DNA from: Epiperipatus broadwayi
Lineage: Eukaryota > Onychophora > Udeonychophora > Euonychophora > Peripatidae
Length of the DNA stretch: 64,000 nt
Direction: 5' to 3'
NCBI GenBank assembly: GCA_028023455.1
Contig: JAQFVV010006199.1
Location: 2,048,001 to 2,112,000, forward strand
Positions 60,078 to 64,000 of this stretch are shown piece after piece (position 1 is the stretch's first letter; every line of letters starts with the position of its first letter). Under the pieces are notes generated by a model that saw only the letters and a program-made list of their open reading frames with translations, made no database searches and was not told the origin of the DNA. Both the position numbers and the translations under genes were made by a program.

Positions 60078-62580
60078 ATAAAAAAAAATACAAAAGAACA
60101 ATTTAACTTTCATTGTACGTTTTTTTAAAAAAAAAAAATTATTCTAACAAAAAAAAAATCTAAGTTTACTCTTTTTTTTTTTTAGCTTTTACCAAATGCC
60201 AATATCTTTGTACCGTATATAAATAAACAGTACAATATAATGATTAGATGGTTTTCATGAACATAAACATATAATTATTGAAAGTTGTAATGGAGTTTTT
60301 TTTGTATTGATCTAGATAACTTTTAGCTATGATATTCTAAGCAATCGACCAATTAAAAACTACCATTGGAAACTGAATTATGTCATTTAGTAAAAGTATT
60401 TTTATTTAGGGCCCATTCATAAATTAAAAGTGAAATTGTTTATAGTGTACACCCTAATTTAAAAAGGGAGATAGATCAAATCTCAGACATTAATATTTTT
60501 ATGTGTGAAAACTGGGAATATAACAATTTCTCTGTTATGTTCATAAATATCTCCCATAAAAAAATTATGTAAAATAATTACAAGATTATTGAGTATTTAT
60601 AGATGTAAATATTGAAAGGTTTAACAGGATTTTCTGTATCAGTAGCATATCTTTTTTATTTTATCATTTCTATGCTATTTACGTAAGCTTTAGTAAATAA
60701 TAGAAGCATGTGATAGTGTTTAATAAATCCCTATCCACTGTTGTCCTATCCAGTATTCCCAGATTAGTTTCAAGAGGAGCCATAAACTTGAAGCTTATTT
60801 GGGGATATTTTATAGGACGACAGCATTAAATATTGATTTATTATTTACTAAAGGTTACAGTAAATGGCATACATAAGGTGAAAAAAAAAGTGCTGAAACA
60901 ACATTGAGTAAGTTAAAGTTATATGATATTTTATTGATTTTCTGTATAACCACTTAAATAACTTTCAACTAAATTATCTAGATTAATATACAGAAAATTC
61001 CATTAAAACTTTTAGTATTACATATAGAAATCCATAAAAATCTTCAAATTATATATATATATTTATAAGAGGGATCTATTTATTTGTGAAAGTGTTTGAG
61101 AAAATGTAATATTTCTAATTTTCATATAAAAATATTAATATTTGATCCATTACATTTCTCTAAAGAAGAACATAGAATAAAAACAATTTCATTTTTGGTT
61201 TATAAATGGATCACATAGATAAAAATTCTATTATTACATAATGTGATTCCAGTTTGCAATGTCAATTTTAATTGATTGATTGCTTGCTATATTATAGCTG
61301 AAAAAGTTATTTAGATTAAGATAAAGAAAATTTCCACTACACTTTTGATACTTATAACATATATAGTTTGATGGCAGTCAATCAAGTAATAAATAGGATA
61401 GAATAAATGTATGGATTTTTAGTTACGAAATATATATCTATTGAGACAGTTATATAACTCATGGCATACAACATAGTAGCATGTGTATATATATAAAGTT
61501 GAAACACAGACAAAAAATTTTTGTAGATATTACATTGGAATAACAGTTGATTAAATAATTCTGAATTTTTAAAAAAATTACTATAAATTAAACATTTAAA
61601 AAGGTCTAATTAATATTTTATTAATTCTGATTTTGAAATTAAAATAAACATGTTTTTATGTTACAATAGATATACTGTAATTATAAAATTCCACTACCTA
61701 TTTAGATTAGCAAATTTTTTGGTAATTCATGCTTGTATAACATATTTTGATAAAAATTCCACAAAGTCATTTTTCAAAGGATTAAATTGAATTGAAAAAG
61801 AAGTCATTAACTTTTTTCAATCAAGATAGGGAAAACTTATTTTTAATTACATATATCTTCCACCCCCACCTTGCCTATAAAAAGTTGGAAAGAAAATCTT
61901 AGAGGGGCATTTTTTACAGTTGTACTGATTGTGATAGAACTACTATAAAGGTATAACTGAAGGCAAGACAGTGCATGTCCAGCTGCTGGTATAGTAGTTT
62001 GGATTAATATGGATATAAAGGGCTGACTTTTTTGTGTTCTTCATTAGCCTGAATATATTGTAGACTAGAAAGATGGTTTGCTTGAAGTTCATCAAATGAC
62101 TAAATGGAGCTTATTGAATATTATCAGTTATTGGATTATACCTTTCCTGAAGATGACAACAAGCCAGTCTACTATTTAGGAGGGATCAGCTTATCAAGTT
62201 CATCAGCTTGCCAAAGAATTAGTTTAAATACCTATACTGTTTTATCTTTGTGCAGATAAAGCTACTGTCATATATATAATGTACAATTGGTGAGTAGTGT
62301 TCTATATATTGAGAACAATAGTATTTTAAATAATTTCTTGAAATGTCATTTAAAATTTCTAATTTACAAATTTTAACAGTAAATGCCTCTGTCAACTAAA
62401 ATAAAACAAGGGAAAAAATAATAAATGACATTTTGGTCTAGAAGATTATTTGTTACTGAGAGAGAGAGGAAACCCCAAATATAATTTTTTTTTAAATATT
62501 GAAAATGAGGCCACAATGACTTGAATTTTAAATGAAACTTTCCAAACAATAATAGCTTACCATAAAAAAGAAGAGGCTAA
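60078..62580. other. AT-rich DNA with an unclassified GC-richer patch
   Basis: 61,860-62,280 is less AT-rich (CCACCCCCACCTTGCC, GACAGTGCATGTCCAGCTGCTGG) but shows no open frame or family resemblance. The rest is plain AT-rich sequence. Confidence 0.45.
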
Positions 62581-63075
62581 TTAATAACTTAATCATCTAT
62601 TTTATTATATATACACACATCATATATATATATACATTTATGTATTATTAAAAACCAATTGAATTTTCTTATAAGTCTATGACAATTTGAATTATGCTAA
62701 TTTTTAAATTAATGTATAGCACATCTGAATGCTTGTATATATATGTGCATTTTATGTGTTTTTGACAGTGACTTAATTGGGTATTAAGAAAATATAATAT
62801 GGTTTATTAGGTTTATTTTTTTATATAAATGCCAGTGTGTGCACACATTTTCATGAGCACACACATATGTTAAACCAGTCATTAATTATATGTTATAAAT
62901 AGTAAATTTCTTTTATATATGTTTATGACAATTCAAATATGTTCATAAATTATACCATTCATCTGTGTGTATTTAAGTGTGTTTTATGTATTAGCATATT
63001 TGTAAATTACAATGTGATTTATTTTGTATTAATCAAAATCATAGGACTTAATTTATATGTATAGCTATATTCTAC
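62580..63075. repeat. Two diverged units of about 246 bp
   Basis: TATGACAATT at 62,679 and 62,925 starts similar stretches: TTTAAATTA/TAAATTATA, CATCTG, GTG.ATTTTATGT, and TATGGTTTA/TGTGATTTA, in the same order. The divergence is high, so this is an old tandem duplication at best. Confidence 0.4.
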
Positions 63076-64000
63076 AGATCTTAATTTAATTGTTTTTAAT
63101 AAATTTATATTTCATTGTTTAAAGTTATTCCAGTGAATTTATTTAATCCTAAAATATTATAAATTATTATATATTGTTTTATATTTCTTATTCACAATAA
63201 CAGTTATAGAGCTTTTAGTCTGTTATATAAAAGGCATTTATATTTAGTGTTTATGGACATCCATTTGATGAAGATCCTGGATTGAGGGAAATGGAATATC
63301 CTTTAAAATCCCTGCACTACATTTTATTTAGTTTAGTATTTGTTGAAAATTACGTTTATAGTTGGCCAGTTCATTAAAGATACTAAGTGGCCAGAGCGTT
63401 GATGATGATCAGAATGTTTTAGTATCTCAGCATTTGGTTTATCATTGTAGTTTGATGGTGCAGCACCTAAGTATGTGCATCCAGATAATTATTATTTGTA
63501 TTCCTACCCTACATTTGGCAGTGGCTAAATAATTAGATTGTGTGTTCAGTATTTATGTCTTTGCAATAAAGGATATGTCCACTTTTTAAATCAATTGTTT
63601 CTTTAATCCCTTAACTTCACAAATTCTGGCAATATCTTATTTATTATTAGATAGTTGCTTCTTCTAATTAATATAATATTCTTTCTCTTGGAAGTGATTT
63701 GCAATTGTAAATACCTAAATAAAAAGTCATTGAATGGTAGTCCAGAAACACAATCAAGGCATTTTTAGCACTTCATCTTTAACTACCAAACCTCTGCCTT
63801 GCCTAGTAACCTTCAATCTCTTGGGAATAAGGATCATAATTTAATTTTGTCAATCAATATGTAAATTCACATACACGTTCTTGCTGCCTGGAAGAAAATT
63901 CAATGGCTATCAGGTAATTAAGAAGGAAGGTCATAGTGTTTCTTGATCTTAAACTCAAAGATAAAATGCTAGCTGCAATGACAAGAATGTATGAAATGAA
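63076..64000. other. Non-coding DNA, nothing recognised
   Basis: Slightly less AT-rich than average, especially 63,230-63,500. No open frame longer than chance, splice-bounded exon or RNA gene was recognised. The next GLCE exon was looked for here and not seen. Confidence 0.5.

Overview
The window is strikingly AT-rich eukaryotic DNA, almost entirely intronic or intergenic, from an animal genome. I infer an invertebrate from the transposon mix (Penelope-like, RTE, Gypsy, mariner and hAT) together with one clear host exon; I cannot name a phylum. There is no bacterial-style gene organisation. Nearly all recognisable protein-coding sequence is decayed transposon.

Host gene. The only convincing host coding sequence is one exon at 35,638-36,146 (+). 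It encodes the N-terminal 163 residues of a D-glucuronyl C5-epimerase (GLCE), the Golgi enzyme that converts glucuronate to iduronate in heparan sulfate. It has a polypyrimidine tract and AG acceptor, a start codon 19 bases into the exon, a type II signal anchor, and a GT donor in phase 1. The next coding exon was not found, so the following intron appears to run at least 27.8 kb to the window edge. Most mobile elements right of 36.1 kb therefore sit in that intron.

Layout. 1-7.7 kb: AT-rich DNA with a T/G homopolymer patch and two foldback elements. 7.75-8.35 kb: a short retroelement with a 15-bp target-site duplication, an unusual internal inverted-repeat architecture and a plausible hammerhead ribozyme. 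10.5-16.5 kb: a decayed Ty3/Gypsy LTR element (minus). 18.0-18.7 kb: a mariner remnant (minus). 24.4 kb: a possible SINE. 25.4-30.8 kb: a nearly full-length two-ORF LINE (minus) with lethal mutations. 31.1-33.6 kb: an RTE LINE (plus). 35.6-36.1 kb: GLCE exon. 36.9-45.0 kb: a nest of elements, comprising RTE pieces (minus), a Penelope-like element (plus) flanked by repeated terminal modules that include a tRNA-like sequence, a hAT remnant inside one module (8-bp duplication), and a second copy of the ribozyme element inside the RTE reverse transcriptase. 45.8-46.2 kb: a (TTA)n block abutting its complement (AAT)n. 46.5-47.5 kb: another LINE RT remnant. 48.8-49.3 and 53.4-53.7 kb: short tandem arrays. 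55.2-56.3 kb: a non-autonomous TIR transposon with an 8-bp duplication. 59.35-60.08 kb: an inverted-repeat element with a TATA-like promoter. The rest is unrecognised AT-rich sequence.

The strongest candidate for something under-described is the hammerhead-bearing element family (copies at 7.76 and 42.87 kb). Both copies share the order A-B-A'-C-B', where A' and B' are inverted copies of A and B and C carries the ribozyme. Within the first copy B and B' match at 61 of 62 positions although the two copies have diverged widely, which suggests that replication itself regenerates the repeats.
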